Below are positions 17,140 to 26,124 of a stretch of 64,000 nt of DNA, piece after piece (position 1 is the first letter of the stretch; every line of letters starts with the position of its first letter). Position numbers and translations under genes: made by a program. The notes under the pieces were generated by a model that made no database searches, was not told where the DNA came from, and worked only from the letters and a program-made list of their open reading frames with translations. Location of the stretch: contig CAZBGY010000001.1 of NCBI GenBank assembly GCA_964491605.1, positions 1 through 64,000 of the forward strand, in the 5' to 3' direction. The stretch is from DRYS01 sp964491605 (GTDB lineage Archaea > Thermoproteota > CALKCG01 > B24 > DRYS01).

Positions 17140-17565
17140 ATGCCGGGTGAGTTCGCAGCTAGAAATCTCAGGAAGCGGAGGAAAAAGTTTAGGTGGAGTC
17201 TTAGGGAATATAAGCGTAAGATGCTAGGGCTAGATATAAAGGCGAACCCGCTTGAAGGAGCTCCGATGGCTAGGGGTATAGTACTCGAGAAGGTTGGGAT
17301 CGAATCTAAGCAGCCTAATAGTGCTATCCGAAAATGTGTGCGTGTACAGCTCATAAAGAACGGTAAGGTTGTGACAGCCTTTCTCCCAGGTGATGGAGCT
17401 CTTAACGTCGTAGATGAGCATGATGAAGTAATAATAGAGAGTATAGGTGGTACTAGGGGGAGGTCTATGGGTGATATACCTGGTGTAAGGTTTAAGGTTA
17501 CGATGGTTAACGGTGTCCCGCTTAAGCTACTCGTTCAAGGTAAAGCTCAGAAGCCTATGAGGTAG
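17140..17565 (+). CDS. rps12: Ribosomal protein S12 (uS12)
   Basis: 141 residues. A basic N-terminal extension (FAARNLRKRRKKFRW) typical of archaeal/eukaryotic uS12 precedes the conserved decoding-centre loops QPNSAIRKCVRVQLIKNGK and VVDEHDEVIIESIGG. It sits at the A site of the small subunit. rps7 follows after 7 bp. Confidence 0.97.
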   Translation: MPGEFAARNLRKRRKKFRWSLREYKRKMLGLDIKANPLEGAPMARGIVLEKVGIESKQPNSAIRKCVRVQLIKNGKVVTAFLPGDGALNVVDEHDEVIIESIGGTRGRSMGDIPGVRFKVTMVNGVPLKLLVQGKAQKPMR

Positions 17566-17572
17566 ATCCGAT

Positions 17573-18157
17573 ATGAGCCTTGCAGACCTATGTAAGGAGA
17601 TCAAGCTTTTCGGTAAATGGGAATTTGCAGGGATCGAGGTAAGGGATCCAGGTTTAAAACGATATATCTGTCTTAAACCTGTCGTTATACCGTATACAGG
17701 CGGTAGGCATGAGCATAAGAAGTTCGGTAAAGCTGAAGTGCCTATAGTCGAGAGGCTTGTAAACCAGCTTATGAGACCTGGTAAGAACGCTGGTAAGAAG
17801 ATTAAAGCTATAAAGATCGTTAAGAACGCTTTCGATCTAATATATCTAAGGACAGGTAGGAATCCTATAGATGTCCTCGTTAGGGCTATAGAGAATGCGG
17901 CTCCATGCGAGGATGTAACTAAGGTCGTATATGGTGGCATAGTATATTTTAAGGCTGTCGATATATCGCCTATGCGTAGGCTGGACTTAGCTTTAAGATG
18001 GATAGTCGAGGGTGCTAGGAAAGCTGCTTGGAAGAATCCTAAGACGATAGATGAATGCCTTGCAGATGAGCTTATACTAGCGGCTGAGGGTAACTCTAAA
18101 TCCTATGCCATTCAGAGGAGAGACGAGTTAGAGCGTATCGCTGCAGCCTCTAGGTAG
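17573..18157 (+). CDS. rps7: Ribosomal protein S7 (uS7)
   Basis: 194 residues with the uS7 core: IPYTGGRHEHKKFGKAEVPIVERLVNQLMRPGKNAGKK, NPIDVLVRAIENAAP, SPMRRLDLALRWIVEGARKAA and the C-terminal QRRDELERIAAASR. It binds the 3' major domain of 16S rRNA and nucleates the head of the small subunit. It forms the str-type cluster with rps12 and EF-1A. Confidence 0.97.
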   Translation: MSLADLCKEIKLFGKWEFAGIEVRDPGLKRYICLKPVVIPYTGGRHEHKKFGKAEVPIVERLVNQLMRPGKNAGKKIKAIKIVKNAFDLIYLRTGRNPIDVLVRAIENAAPCEDVTKVVYGGIVYFKAVDISPMRRLDLALRWIVEGARKAAWKNPKTIDECLADELILAAEGNSKSYAIQRRDELERIAAASR

Positions 18158-18203
18158 AGACTGGGCAGCTTAACTTTACACTACATCCTGATTTAAGGTA
18201 GAG

Positions 18204-18213
18204 TTTATAAATA
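18204..18213 (+). promoter_or_regulatory. TATA box of the EF-1A gene
   Basis: TTTATAAATA is centred about 31 bp before the EF-1A ATG, giving a transcript with only a few leader bases. It is the clearest promoter in the translation block. Confidence 0.6.
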
Positions 18214-18238
18214 GGCTCCCCTAAGGATATTCCAGGAG

Positions 18239-19555
18239 ATGAGCTTTAGTAAACCTCATCTAAACCTCGTGGTATGCGGGCATGTCGATCATGGTAAAAG
18301 CACTATGATGGGGCACCTACTATACCTGATAGGCGCTATAGATGATAAAACGTTAAAGGAATACGAAGAGCAGGCTAAGGCTTTAGGTAAAGAGACGTTT
18401 AAGTTCGCATGGGTTCTAGATAGGCTCAAGGAGGAGAGGGAGAGAGGTTTAACGATAGACCTCTGCTACATGAAATTCGAGACCGATAAGTATTTCTTCA
18501 CTTTGATAGATGCCCCCGGTCATAGAGACTTCATAAAGAATATGATAACAGGGGCTAGTCAAGCTGACTGCGCTATACTAGTAGTCTCCGCTAAGCAAGG
18601 CGAGTATGAAGCCGGTATAGGTCCGCAGGGGCAGACTAGGGAGCATGCATTCCTACTGAAAACGCTCGGTGTGAATCAGCTTATAGTGGCTGTCAATAAG
18701 ATGGATGATCCATCCGTGAACTGGAGTCAAGCAAGGTTTAATGAGGTTAAATCAGGTATCGAGCGTCTCCTTAGACTCGTCGGCTATGATGTATCGAAGA
18801 TACCTATCATACCTGTATCAGCTTGGACCGGAGATAACCTTGTTAAGCCGAGCGATAAGATGCCGTGGTATAAGGGCTTAACACTGTTTAAAGCTCTAGA
18901 TATATTTGAGGTTCCACCTAAACCTATCGATAAACCGTTAAGGTTGCCCATACAAGACGTTTACAGTATCTCAGGTGTAGGTACTGTACCAGTCGGTAGG
19001 GTTGAAACAGGTGTTCTTAGAGAGGGTGATAAAGTTATATTCGCTCCATCAGGTAAGGTGGGTGAGGTCAGGTCTATAGAGACCCATCACGTACGGATAA
19101 AGGAGGCTCTACCAGGTGATAATATAGGGTTCAATGTTAGGGGTTTAAGCCGTACAGATATCCGTAGAGGTGATGTGGCAGGCCCGATAGATAATCCGCC
19201 GACGGTTGTACGGGAATTCATAGGTCAGATAGTCGTCGTATATCATCCGACAGCTATAGCCGCAGGCTATACGCCAGTACTCCACATACATACGGCTACA
19301 GTACCTGTTAAGTTCGTGGAGCTTATAGCTAAGATCAATCCTAGGACGGGTGAGGTTTTAGAGGATCATCCATCGTTTCTCAGGACAGGCGATATCGCTC
19401 TAGTAAGATTCCAGCCGCTTAAACCTGTGGTAGCAGAGCTATACTCAGAATTCCCGCAGCTAGGTAGATTCGCTATCAGAGATATGGGTATGACGATAGC
19501 CGCGGGTATAGTGAAGGAGATAACTCAGAAGGAATCTCTCGAAGTTAAGAAGTAG
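18239..19555 (+). CDS. tuf: Translation elongation factor 1-alpha
   Basis: 438 residues. GTPase motifs are P-loop GHVDHGKST (14-22), switch II DAPGHRDF (91-98) and NKMD (153-156), followed by the two beta-barrel domains that bind aminoacyl-tRNA (VPVGRVETG; FNVRG; RFAIRDMGMTIAAGIV near the end). It delivers aminoacyl-tRNA to the ribosome. Archaeal gene order rps7-tuf-rps10 is kept. Confidence 0.98.
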   Translation: MSFSKPHLNLVVCGHVDHGKSTMMGHLLYLIGAIDDKTLKEYEEQAKALGKETFKFAWVLDRLKEERERGLTIDLCYMKFETDKYFFTLIDAPGHRDFIKNMITGASQADCAILVVSAKQGEYEAGIGPQGQTREHAFLLKTLGVNQLIVAVNKMDDPSVNWSQARFNEVKSGIERLLRLVGYDVSKIPIIPVSAWTGDNLVKPSDKMPWYKGLTLFKALDIFEVPPKPIDKPLRLPIQDVYSISGVGTVPVGRVETGVLREGDKVIFAPSGKVGEVRSIETHHVRIKEALPGDNIGFNVRGLSRTDIRRGDVAGPIDNPPTVVREFIGQIVVVYHPTAIAAGYTPVLHIHTATVPVKFVELIAKINPRTGEVLEDHPSFLRTGDIALVRFQPLKPVVAELYSEFPQLGRFAIRDMGMTIAAGIVKEITQKESLEVKK

Positions 19556-19622
19556 TCTTTCATAGCATATGAAAAGTTAAAATAATTGTTTCTCTCCTTC
19601 TCTTTCACCTGGTCTAGGAATC

Positions 19623-19937
19623 ATGTCTCAGGTAGCTTCGATTAAGCTGGTATCGACCAATCTGGAGAAGCTGGAAGAGGTTTGTAGAGAGATAAAGGAG
19701 GTAGCTGAAAAGACAGGTGTACCTATCTCAGGCCCTATACCTTTACCTACCAAACGTATAAAGATCGTAACTAGGAAGACTCCATGCGGTGAGGGGAGTC
19801 ACACATTTGATAGGTGGAGTTTAAGAATACATAAACGTCTGATAAAGGTGCCTGCTAACGAGAGTTTCATGAGGAGGTTTATGAGGATAAGGATACCTGA
19901 GGAAGTTCATATAGAGGTGAAACTTACTCCTAGATGA
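19623..19937 (+). CDS. rps10: Ribosomal protein S10 (uS10)
   Basis: 104 residues. The uS10 signature GPIPLPTKRIKIVTRKTPCGEG lies at about 39-60, followed by DRWSLRIHKRLIKV and IRIPEEVHIEVKL. It is a small-subunit head protein, encoded directly after EF-1A. Its stop overlaps the pth2 start by 4 bp (ATGA), suggesting coupled translation. Confidence 0.97.
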   Translation: MSQVASIKLVSTNLEKLEEVCREIKEVAEKTGVPISGPIPLPTKRIKIVTRKTPCGEGSHTFDRWSLRIHKRLIKVPANESFMRRFMRIRIPEEVHIEVKLTPR

Positions 19938-20332
19938 ACGGGTATACTGAGGGAGGAGCTTCTCCCGATTCTAGCTTTAGGTATACGCAGAATATAGTCG
20001 TTAGATTAGATCTGAATCTCTCGAGGGGGAAGCTCTGCGCTCAGGTAGCTCATGCAGCCGTAGAAGCTTCTGAGAAAGCTAGAATGCTGAAGACTGCATG
20101 GTGGGAGGCATGGATGATGGAGGGTCAGAGGAAGGTCATCCTATATGTGGATACGCTTGAAGATCTCCTAAGATTGAAGGAGGAAGCTGAGAAGCTAGGT
20201 CTCCCATCAGTTCTTGTAGAGGATAGAGGATTAACGGAAGTACCGCCTGGGACCGTAACCTGTCTAGCTATAGGTCCTGCTCCGATAGAGCTTGTGAATA
20301 CGGTGACCGGTAGGCTTAAACTTTTAAGATAA
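19934..20332 (+). CDS. pth2: Peptidyl-tRNA hydrolase, type 2
   Basis: 132 residues of the Pth2 family: QNIVVRLDLNLSRGKLCAQVAHAAVEAS (about 19-46), VILYVDTLEDLLRLKEEAEKLGLPSVLVEDRGLTEVPPGT and the terminal CLAIGPAP. It releases peptides from stalled peptidyl-tRNA. A roughly 17-residue tail precedes the usual family start, but the ATGA overlap with rps10 favours this start. Co-transcription with rps10 is likely. Confidence 0.95.
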   Translation: MNGYTEGGASPDSSFRYTQNIVVRLDLNLSRGKLCAQVAHAAVEASEKARMLKTAWWEAWMMEGQRKVILYVDTLEDLLRLKEEAEKLGLPSVLVEDRGLTEVPPGTVTCLAIGPAPIELVNTVTGRLKLLR

Positions 20333-20342
20333 TCCAATCCTT

Positions 20343-21379
20343 ATGCTTCAGGGGTTGCTAGGCTCGATCTTAGCCGTATTAGCTGCTCTAACATGGGCTG
20401 TATCTAACATATCGATAAGGAAGAATATCGAGGAAGCAGGTTTCTTAGCTGTTTCTCTAGTTTTAACAATCACTGGTATTCTATTCTTCACACCTCTAAC
20501 TATAGTTTTAACGGGATCTCGACTAGAATTTAGGGCTATCCTAGCTTTCCTTCTAGCNNNNNNNNNNNNNNNNNNNNNNNNNNNNNNNNNNNNNNNNNNN
20601 NNNNNNNNNNNNNNNNNNNNNNNNNNNNNNNNNNNNNNNNNNNNNNNNNNNNNNNNNTAGTTTTAACGGGATCTCGACTAGAATTTAGGGCTATCCTAGC
20701 TTTCCTTCTAGCAGGATTCCTGCAGCCTGGAGTTACCCGTATACTATACTATATGAGCGTAGAGAAGCTCGGTGTAACAGTAACATCTGCTTTGACATCT
20801 TCAAGCCCGATATTCAGTACACTTTTCGCCTATATGTTATTAGGAGAAGAAGCCCCGTATACGTTATGGCTAGGCGTATTCCTAGTAGTCTTAGGATCCA
20901 TATCGATCCAGTTCTCCATATATCATGACGACCATGTAAAGAACTTTAACACTAAATACCTAGTATATCCGTTTGCATCCGCTATCTGCGGAGGATTCGG
21001 CTACGTTGTTAAGAAGTATGGTTTAAAGCTGTGGAATGCACCCGTGATAGGCATATTCCTAGGGTACCTCTCAACATTCATCTTATACTGCCTTATATTA
21101 ACGATTCTAGATAGTAAAGATATCTCGACTAGGTTTAATAGCAGCTCATTTAAACTTCTATGGAAACCCAGTATCGGTATAGCCGTCGGCCATCTACTCT
21201 CCTTCTACGCTTTAACCTACACCGATGTCTCGATAGTTACTTCCCTCCAACAGATGCAGCCGCTATTCATAATACTACTAGCGAAGCGCTATCTAGCGAA
21301 GCTTGAGATAATCGATTTGAAGCTTATACTCGGCACTATCGCTATACTCTGCGGGGCTATCCTCGTACTAATCGTTTGA
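20343..21379 (+). CDS. EamA/DMT-family transporter, interrupted by a false assembly gap
   Basis: The two halves encode a 10-helix drug/metabolite transporter: LGSILAVLAALTWAVSNI at the start, an internal repeat with ALTSSSPIFSTLFAYMLLGE, and a second half ending VSIVTSLQQMQPLFIILLAK and a last hydrophobic helix. The 100 Ns at 20558-20657 are flanked by the same 55 bases on both sides. Removing the Ns and one copy leaves an open frame of 882 bp, 293 residues, the usual EamA length. The substrate is unknown. It lies 10 bp after pth2. Confidence 0.85.
20503..20712. repeat. Scaffold gap flanked by an identical 55-bp overlap
   Basis: Bases 20503-20557 and 20658-20712 are identical (beginning TAGTTTTAACGGGATCTCGA) and border exactly 100 Ns at 20558-20657. 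This is what two overlapping contig ends look like when a scaffolder inserts a fixed-size gap; it is not a biological repeat. Confidence 0.95.
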
Positions 21380-21404
21380 TAAGCTAAGTGTTAGCTAAGC
21401 TGGA

Positions 21405-22358
21405 TCACCGTCCAACCTTTTCGTATACTGCTAGCAATAATATGGGTAAGATTACCGTCGCCTCCCCGTCGATCACAGCGTAATCCGCCTCAGGCTTCAA
21501 CTTACCCCAGCTTATCGCCTCCCTAGGTCTAGCTCCGGATAAGCTTCCATCGTACTCGGTCGCGGTCGTTATGTATATGGCTTTATCCAATCCGCCTCTA
21601 AACTGGCTGTACCAGATTACCGTATGCTTACTTATTCCTCCACCTACTATCAACGCGGCCAGTTTTTCAGCGTCGTAAACTTGATCTAATAGGCTGCTCA
21701 TATCGCTCCAGAAGTCTATTTCGAACCTTTTCCTACGTGAATATAGGAATAGCTGGAAGCCGAAGCATGAATCTAGAACTCCGAGTGAATATAACGGTAC
21801 TCTACGTAGATATAACGCTCTGAGTATGGAATTCTCATCTTCTATCCTCCCACCTATCTCCCAGCATAACTCTCTCACACTCCATCGATCCTTAACTCTA
21901 CTAAGCTCATCTAAGATGGATGTAGTCTTCGATTCTATCAATATACCGTAATTCTCCGTAGGAATCAGTACATTGCCCAATCTATGTATGTTAAGCTTAT
22001 TCAGGAATTTATCGTCGAGGTCGAATGATCCATGATAATATTCACCGTAGGCTCTAGCTAAGTCATGGTCAATTGTTCCACCCGTCGTAACTACACCGTC
22101 GACATAACCTCTACGTATGAAATCGGCTATGACACCTCTGAGACCTGTAGCTACTATGCATGCCGGGAAAGAGAACAGTAGCGTATATCTATCATCTTTT
22201 AAAACATCTACAAGGATTTTCACGGCTTCAGCTAAGTTTTTAGCAGTGAACCCTCCGCTACATCCCATACGATCCACAAGCTCACTTATAGGCATATATT
22301 CCTCCAGACGGTAATCTTTAATCCTTTTATTCAGTAGCTCCTCTCTCATATCGTTCAC
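21405..22358 (-). CDS. dys: Deoxyhypusine synthase
   Basis: 317 residues with the DHS fold. FSFPACIVATGLRGVIADFIRRGYVD and TTGGTIDHDLARAYG form the NAD-binding region, and GARPREAISWGKL contains the catalytic Lys (the SWGK motif, about residue 287). It transfers a butylamine group from spermidine to a lysine of aIF5A, the first step to hypusine. It is a single gene, convergent with the EamA gene. Confidence 0.95.
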   Translation of the reverse strand: MNDMREELLNKRIKDYRLEEYMPISELVDRMGCSGGFTAKNLAEAVKILVDVLKDDRYTLLFSFPACIVATGLRGVIADFIRRGYVDGVVTTGGTIDHDLARAYGEYYHGSFDLDDKFLNKLNIHRLGNVLIPTENYGILIESKTTSILDELSRVKDRWSVRELCWEIGGRIEDENSILRALYLRRVPLYSLGVLDSCFGFQLFLYSRRKRFEIDFWSDMSSLLDQVYDAEKLAALIVGGGISKHTVIWYSQFRGGLDKAIYITTATEYDGSLSGARPREAISWGKLKPEADYAVIDGEATVILPILLLAVYEKVGR

Positions 22359-22410
22359 CCTTTGAAAGGTTAGGTTTATAATCTTGAATCTATAAGCATT
22401 TTAAGGGTCT

Positions 22411-22659
22411 ATGAGCATGGGTGACGCTAAATTCGAAGTGAAAGTCGAGCGTGTGAGTAGGGCTATAAAGGTGTCGAGAGAGTTGGTTAGCGAATTGGAA
22501 GGAGCTAGTAAGAGTATGGTAGATAAGATGCGTAAGGAAGCTGTGAATTGTCCAGTACTAGGATGCAAAGTCTCATTCATACAATGTTTCCTATGCCCCA
22601 ACTTTCTTAGGAGAGTTAGAGGGGTCGTGTACTGTAAAGGCGAATCTCTAGGAGGATAG
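22411..22659 (+). CDS. Small cysteine-rich protein, uncharacterised
   Basis: 82 residues. An amphipathic helical half (FEVKVERVSRAIKVSRELVSELEGAS) is followed by a cysteine cluster: NCPVLGC, then QCFLCPNF and a final YCKG. Five Cys in about 30 residues, including a CxxC, suggest a zinc or Fe-S site. I do not recognise the family. It is followed 4 bp later by a small membrane protein on the same strand, so the two may act together. Confidence 0.65.
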   Translation: MSMGDAKFEVKVERVSRAIKVSRELVSELEGASKSMVDKMRKEAVNCPVLGCKVSFIQCFLCPNFLRRVRGVVYCKGESLGG

Positions 22660-22663
22660 ATGT

Positions 22664-22915
22664 TTGAGCAGTAAAACTAGACCACTCGTTCTAACCATCA
22701 TGAACCTCTTTATACTAGCTTTCATACTATACTTTCTCTGGTTCTACTTCCTCCCCCTCTTCAGATTCTCGGGTATGTACACCGAGATAAGAGCTGCAGT
22801 TATAATGATATCTGTAGCCTTTGGTATAGCGATAGCTATCTCTATATACATGGCTTGGAGGGCTTACATGGAGTCTAGTAGAGAGGGGGATGTAGAGGGG
22901 GAGATAAGTTTATAA
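22664..22915 (+). CDS. Small two-helix membrane protein
   Basis: 83 residues, TTG start after AGGAGG. Two hydrophobic segments are present (about 9-35 and 43-67: LVLTIMNLFILAFILYFLWF and AAVIMISVAFGIAIAISIYM) and the C-terminal tail is acidic. The function is unknown. The preceding gene encodes the cysteine-rich protein. Confidence 0.6.
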   Translation: MSSKTRPLVLTIMNLFILAFILYFLWFYFLPLFRFSGMYTEIRAAVIMISVAFGIAIAISIYMAWRAYMESSREGDVEGEISL

Positions 22916-23000
22916 GTAGTGTTTTATGCGTTACTTATGCACCTTAGATGAGAGCAGCTAAGGAAGTTTATATGCATAATAGTAATAGAGGTGGGGTTGC

Positions 23001-24248
23001 ATGGTAGCACATACCTTCATAGTTAAGTTTGGGGGGAAGAGTCTAGCTACTCCGGATCGTATCAAGCTGGCCGCATCTAAAGTAGCTGAAGCTGTTAAGA
23101 AAGGATATAAGCTTGTAGTAGTGGTCTCGGCTATAGGGGATACTACCGATAGGTTAATAGAGCTTCTTGAATCTGTATGCGAAGGGCAGTGTGATCCTAA
23201 GTTTAAAGATGAAGTCTTATCGATGGGTGAAAGACTCAGCGCTAGATTATTCGCCGTATCGCTTAAATCTATCGGATTGGAAGCTAAATTTCTCGATCCT
23301 AGCGATGATGATTGGCCTATAATAACCGATGAGAATTTTGGCGACGCAAATCCACTAGATGAATCGATAGAAAGGATAAACACGTACATTAAACCTCTAC
23401 TAGATTCAGGTATCATACCGGTGGTACCTGGATTCATAGGTAGATCTAAGAACGGCTGTATAACTACCCTTGGTAGGGGTGGAAGCGATACCACGGCATT
23501 CCTTATAGCTAAAGGTCTATCCGCCGATCAGGTTATACTCGTAACAGATGTCGATGGTATAATGACGGCGGATCCTAAGATAGTCTCTAACCCTAGGCGT
23601 ATAGATACTATATCTGTACACGATTTATCCGTACTAGCTGATGTCGGAGCTAAATTCATTCATAAGAAAGCGTTAGCGTATAAAGATCCATCTATAGATG
23701 TTAAGGTATTGAGTTTTAGATCGGTAGGTCTCGAAGATCAAGGTACCATAATAAAGGGTGGGTTGGAGAAGCGGATCGATGTAACACAGGTGTACGATAA
23801 ACCTATAGGGTATATAACAATATTGGGTGAAAGTGTATCATCGCATATAGAGGTTGTATGCGAAGCCTTATCGATAATAGGGTCTGCAGGGCCTATATTA
23901 GGTTTATCGTGTGACGATCGATCTATGATAGTATATCTGCCTGAGGATCTATGTATCAGCGTAGCCGATAAGGTTCATCAGCTGGTTGAGAAGTATAGGA
24001 AAGAGGTTAAAGCTATCGCCGTACGTAGAGGATTATCCCTACTCGCGGTGAGAGGTTTCGGGCTTGAAGAATCACCCGGAATCATAGCTAGCATATCTAA
24101 ACCATTAAGCGAGAAAAACGTGAATATACACGGTATGTATACGGTATCCTCTACAGTCTTCATCTTAGTCGACTGGAACTCTAAAGATATAGTCATCTCT
24201 ACTTTAAGGAGTATTTTCGATGAGAGGTGGAATACATGTATAGCGTAG
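23001..24248 (+). CDS. lysC: Aspartate kinase
   Basis: 415 residues. The amino-acid kinase domain starts with FIVKFGGKSLATPDRI (KFGG-[ST] motif) and contains VVVVSAIGDTTDRLIEL and GRGGSDTTAFLIAKGL; a C-terminal ACT pair includes RGFGLEESPGIIASISKPLSEKNVNIHGMYT. It phosphorylates aspartate. The ACT domains imply feedback control, but the effector cannot be read. It is the first gene of the aromatic operon, which needs aspartate semialdehyde as a precursor. It overlaps asd by 13 bp. Confidence 0.94.
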   Translation: MVAHTFIVKFGGKSLATPDRIKLAASKVAEAVKKGYKLVVVVSAIGDTTDRLIELLESVCEGQCDPKFKDEVLSMGERLSARLFAVSLKSIGLEAKFLDPSDDDWPIITDENFGDANPLDESIERINTYIKPLLDSGIIPVVPGFIGRSKNGCITTLGRGGSDTTAFLIAKGLSADQVILVTDVDGIMTADPKIVSNPRRIDTISVHDLSVLADVGAKFIHKKALAYKDPSIDVKVLSFRSVGLEDQGTIIKGGLEKRIDVTQVYDKPIGYITILGESVSSHIEVVCEALSIIGSAGPILGLSCDDRSMIVYLPEDLCISVADKVHQLVEKYRKEVKAIAVRRGLSLLAVRGFGLEESPGIIASISKPLSEKNVNIHGMYTVSSTVFILVDWNSKDIVISTLRSIFDERWNTCIA

Positions 24249-25312
24249 CCGTAGTCGGTGCTACAGGGGTTGTAGGTCAGCAATTCTTAGTCGCTCTAAA
24301 CGGCCATCCATGGTTTAAGGTAGATTGTCTCGCGGCATCGCCTAGATCTGCTGGTAAACCGTATATAGAAGCTATAAAGGGATCTGAAGGCGAGGTTAGA
24401 TGGTTCTGCGATGAGCCTATACCCGAAGCATTCATCGATATGGAGGTTAAAGATTCGTCGAGCATAAACCCATCGGATTTCGATCTGATATTCACAGCTG
24501 TAGAATCTGATGTAGCTTTAAAGATCGAGCCGCTCTATGCTAAGGAGACACCTGTGGTTAGCACTGCATCAGCTTTCAGGTACGAGGAAGATGTACCGGT
24601 GCTCGTACCTGGGGTTAACGATGAGCATATACGGCTTATAGATTTACAGAGGAGGCGTAGAGGATGGAGGGGCTTCATAACTCCTATACCTAACTGTACG
24701 ACTACCGGTCTCGTAGTAACTCTAAAGCCTCTTATGGATGAATTCGGTTTGGAGAAGATTATTATGACTTCGATGCAAGCTTTATCCGGTGCTGGTAGAT
24801 CACCTGGAGTTTTAGCTCTCGATATAATAGACAATATCATCCCCTACATAAGAGGGGAAGAGTGGAAGGTTGAAACGGAGAGTAGAAAAATTCTAGGCTC
24901 TATAGTCGAAGATAGGATTAAACTTGCTGATTTCAGGATAAGCTGTACCTGTACACGTGTATTCGTTAAAGACGGGCATACAGAGGTTGTCTACGCTTCT
25001 TTGAAACGGAAAGCATCCGTAGATGAGGTTAAGGAGGCGTTCATAAAGTTCGGTGAGGTGGCGTTTAAAGATTCTAAGCTCCCCTCAGCTCCTAGGCGTT
25101 TCATAGTATGTTTCGATGATCCATTCCGTCCTCAGCCTAGACTTGATAGAGATCTATATGGTGGTATGGCTGTAGCCGTGGGGCGTATAAGGGAGGATCC
25201 AGCTCTAGAGAACGGTGTTAAATACATTCTTCTATCTCATAATACTCGTTTAGGTGCAGCTAAGGGTGCTGTACTGACAGCAGAGCTCCTTGTTAAGGAG
25301 GGTGTTATATGA
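24236..25312 (+). CDS. asd: Aspartate-semialdehyde dehydrogenase
   Basis: 358 residues from the ATG at 24236, chosen because GAGAGGTGG precedes it at proper spacing; an in-frame GTG at 24227 is the alternative. It has the NADP-binding VAVVGATGVVGQQFLVAL, the catalytic Cys motif PIPNCTTTGLVVTLKPL (about 151) and SMQALSGAGRSPG. It makes L-aspartate 4-semialdehyde, here feeding the ADH route to dehydroquinate as well as Lys/Thr/Met. The stop overlaps the next gene by ATGA. Confidence 0.95.
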   Translation: MYSVAVVGATGVVGQQFLVALNGHPWFKVDCLAASPRSAGKPYIEAIKGSEGEVRWFCDEPIPEAFIDMEVKDSSSINPSDFDLIFTAVESDVALKIEPLYAKETPVVSTASAFRYEEDVPVLVPGVNDEHIRLIDLQRRRRGWRGFITPIPNCTTTGLVVTLKPLMDEFGLEKIIMTSMQALSGAGRSPGVLALDIIDNIIPYIRGEEWKVETESRKILGSIVEDRIKLADFRISCTCTRVFVKDGHTEVVYASLKRKASVDEVKEAFIKFGEVAFKDSKLPSAPRRFIVCFDDPFRPQPRLDRDLYGGMAVAVGRIREDPALENGVKYILLSHNTRLGAAKGAVLTAELLVKEGVI

Positions 25313-26124
25313 GGATCTATATGGGTAAGGAGAGAAGGTTGAAGAGGATATTCCGAGATGATGGTAAAACAGTTATAGTCCCTATGGATCACAGTGTAAC
25401 TACAGGTCCCATAAAGGGTTTAATCGATATGCAGCGTACGGTGGATAGCTTGAAGTGTGGTTATGTGGATGCGATTGTTCTGCATAAAGGTGTAGCGAAG
25501 TATATCGATAGCAGGGGTTTAGCGTTGATAATTCATCTTTCTGGAAGTACTGTAAGGGGTCCTGATCCGAATTGGAAGGTTCAAGTATCATCTGTCGAAG
25601 AGGCTTTACTCTTAGGTGCAGATGCCGTGTCAGTTCATATAAATCTCGGAGCTGAGAGGGAGCATTATATGCTTAGGAAGCTTGGGAGGATAGCGGATCT
25701 ATGTGATAGATGGCAGATACCGTTGCTAGCTATGATGTATCCAAGAGGTCCTAAAATCGCATCCGAATACGATGTAGAAGTGGTAGCTCATGCAGCTAGA
25801 CTTGGGGCGGAGCTGGGTGCAGATGTCGTTAAGACGGTGTATACGGGTGATAGGGAGAGTTTCAGGAGGGTTGTAGAGGCATGCCCGGTGCCTGTAGTCT
25901 TAGCCGGTGGACCTAAAACCCCTGATGTTAGTTCCTTCCTCAAGATGGTGTATGAGGCTATAGATGCTGGAGCTAAAGGTGTATCTATAGGTAGGAATGT
26001 ATTTCAGGCTGAACCACCTGAAGCTATGGCCTACGCCCTGTATAGCATAGTACATGAGGATACCGATTTTGAGGAGGCATATAAGAGGTTTCTCGATATC
26101 GCTAGTAGGAGGTCCGACAAGTGA
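25309..26124 (+). CDS. aroA': 2-amino-3,7-dideoxy-D-threo-hept-6-ulosonate (ADH) synthase
   Basis: 271 residues, a class I aldolase-like TIM barrel: KERRLKRIFRDDGKTVIVPMDHSVTTGP at the start, DAIVLHKGVAK, and a Schiff-base region DVVKTVYTGDRESFRRVV; phosphate binding is by GGPKTP and GVSIGRNVFQ. ADH synthase condenses L-aspartate semialdehyde with a 6-deoxy-5-ketofructose phosphate, replacing DAHP synthase. Its place directly after asd and before 3-dehydroquinate synthase II fits this exactly. Confidence 0.93.
   Translation: MRIYMGKERRLKRIFRDDGKTVIVPMDHSVTTGPIKGLIDMQRTVDSLKCGYVDAIVLHKGVAKYIDSRGLALIIHLSGSTVRGPDPNWKVQVSSVEEALLLGADAVSVHINLGAEREHYMLRKLGRIADLCDRWQIPLLAMMYPRGPKIASEYDVEVVAHAARLGAELGADVVKTVYTGDRESFRRVVEACPVPVVLAGGPKTPDVSSFLKMVYEAIDAGAKGVSIGRNVFQAEPPEAMAYALYSIVHEDTDFEEAYKRFLDIASRRSDK

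Noticed and set aside
20503..20712. Biological 55-bp direct repeat or two partial transporter genes
   Set aside because: Exact identity around a fixed 100-N gap and a restored frame show an assembly artefact.
24535..24840. Antisense frames within the aspartate-semialdehyde dehydrogenase and other operon genes
   Set aside because: Their codon patterns follow the coding strand of known genes; no independent support.
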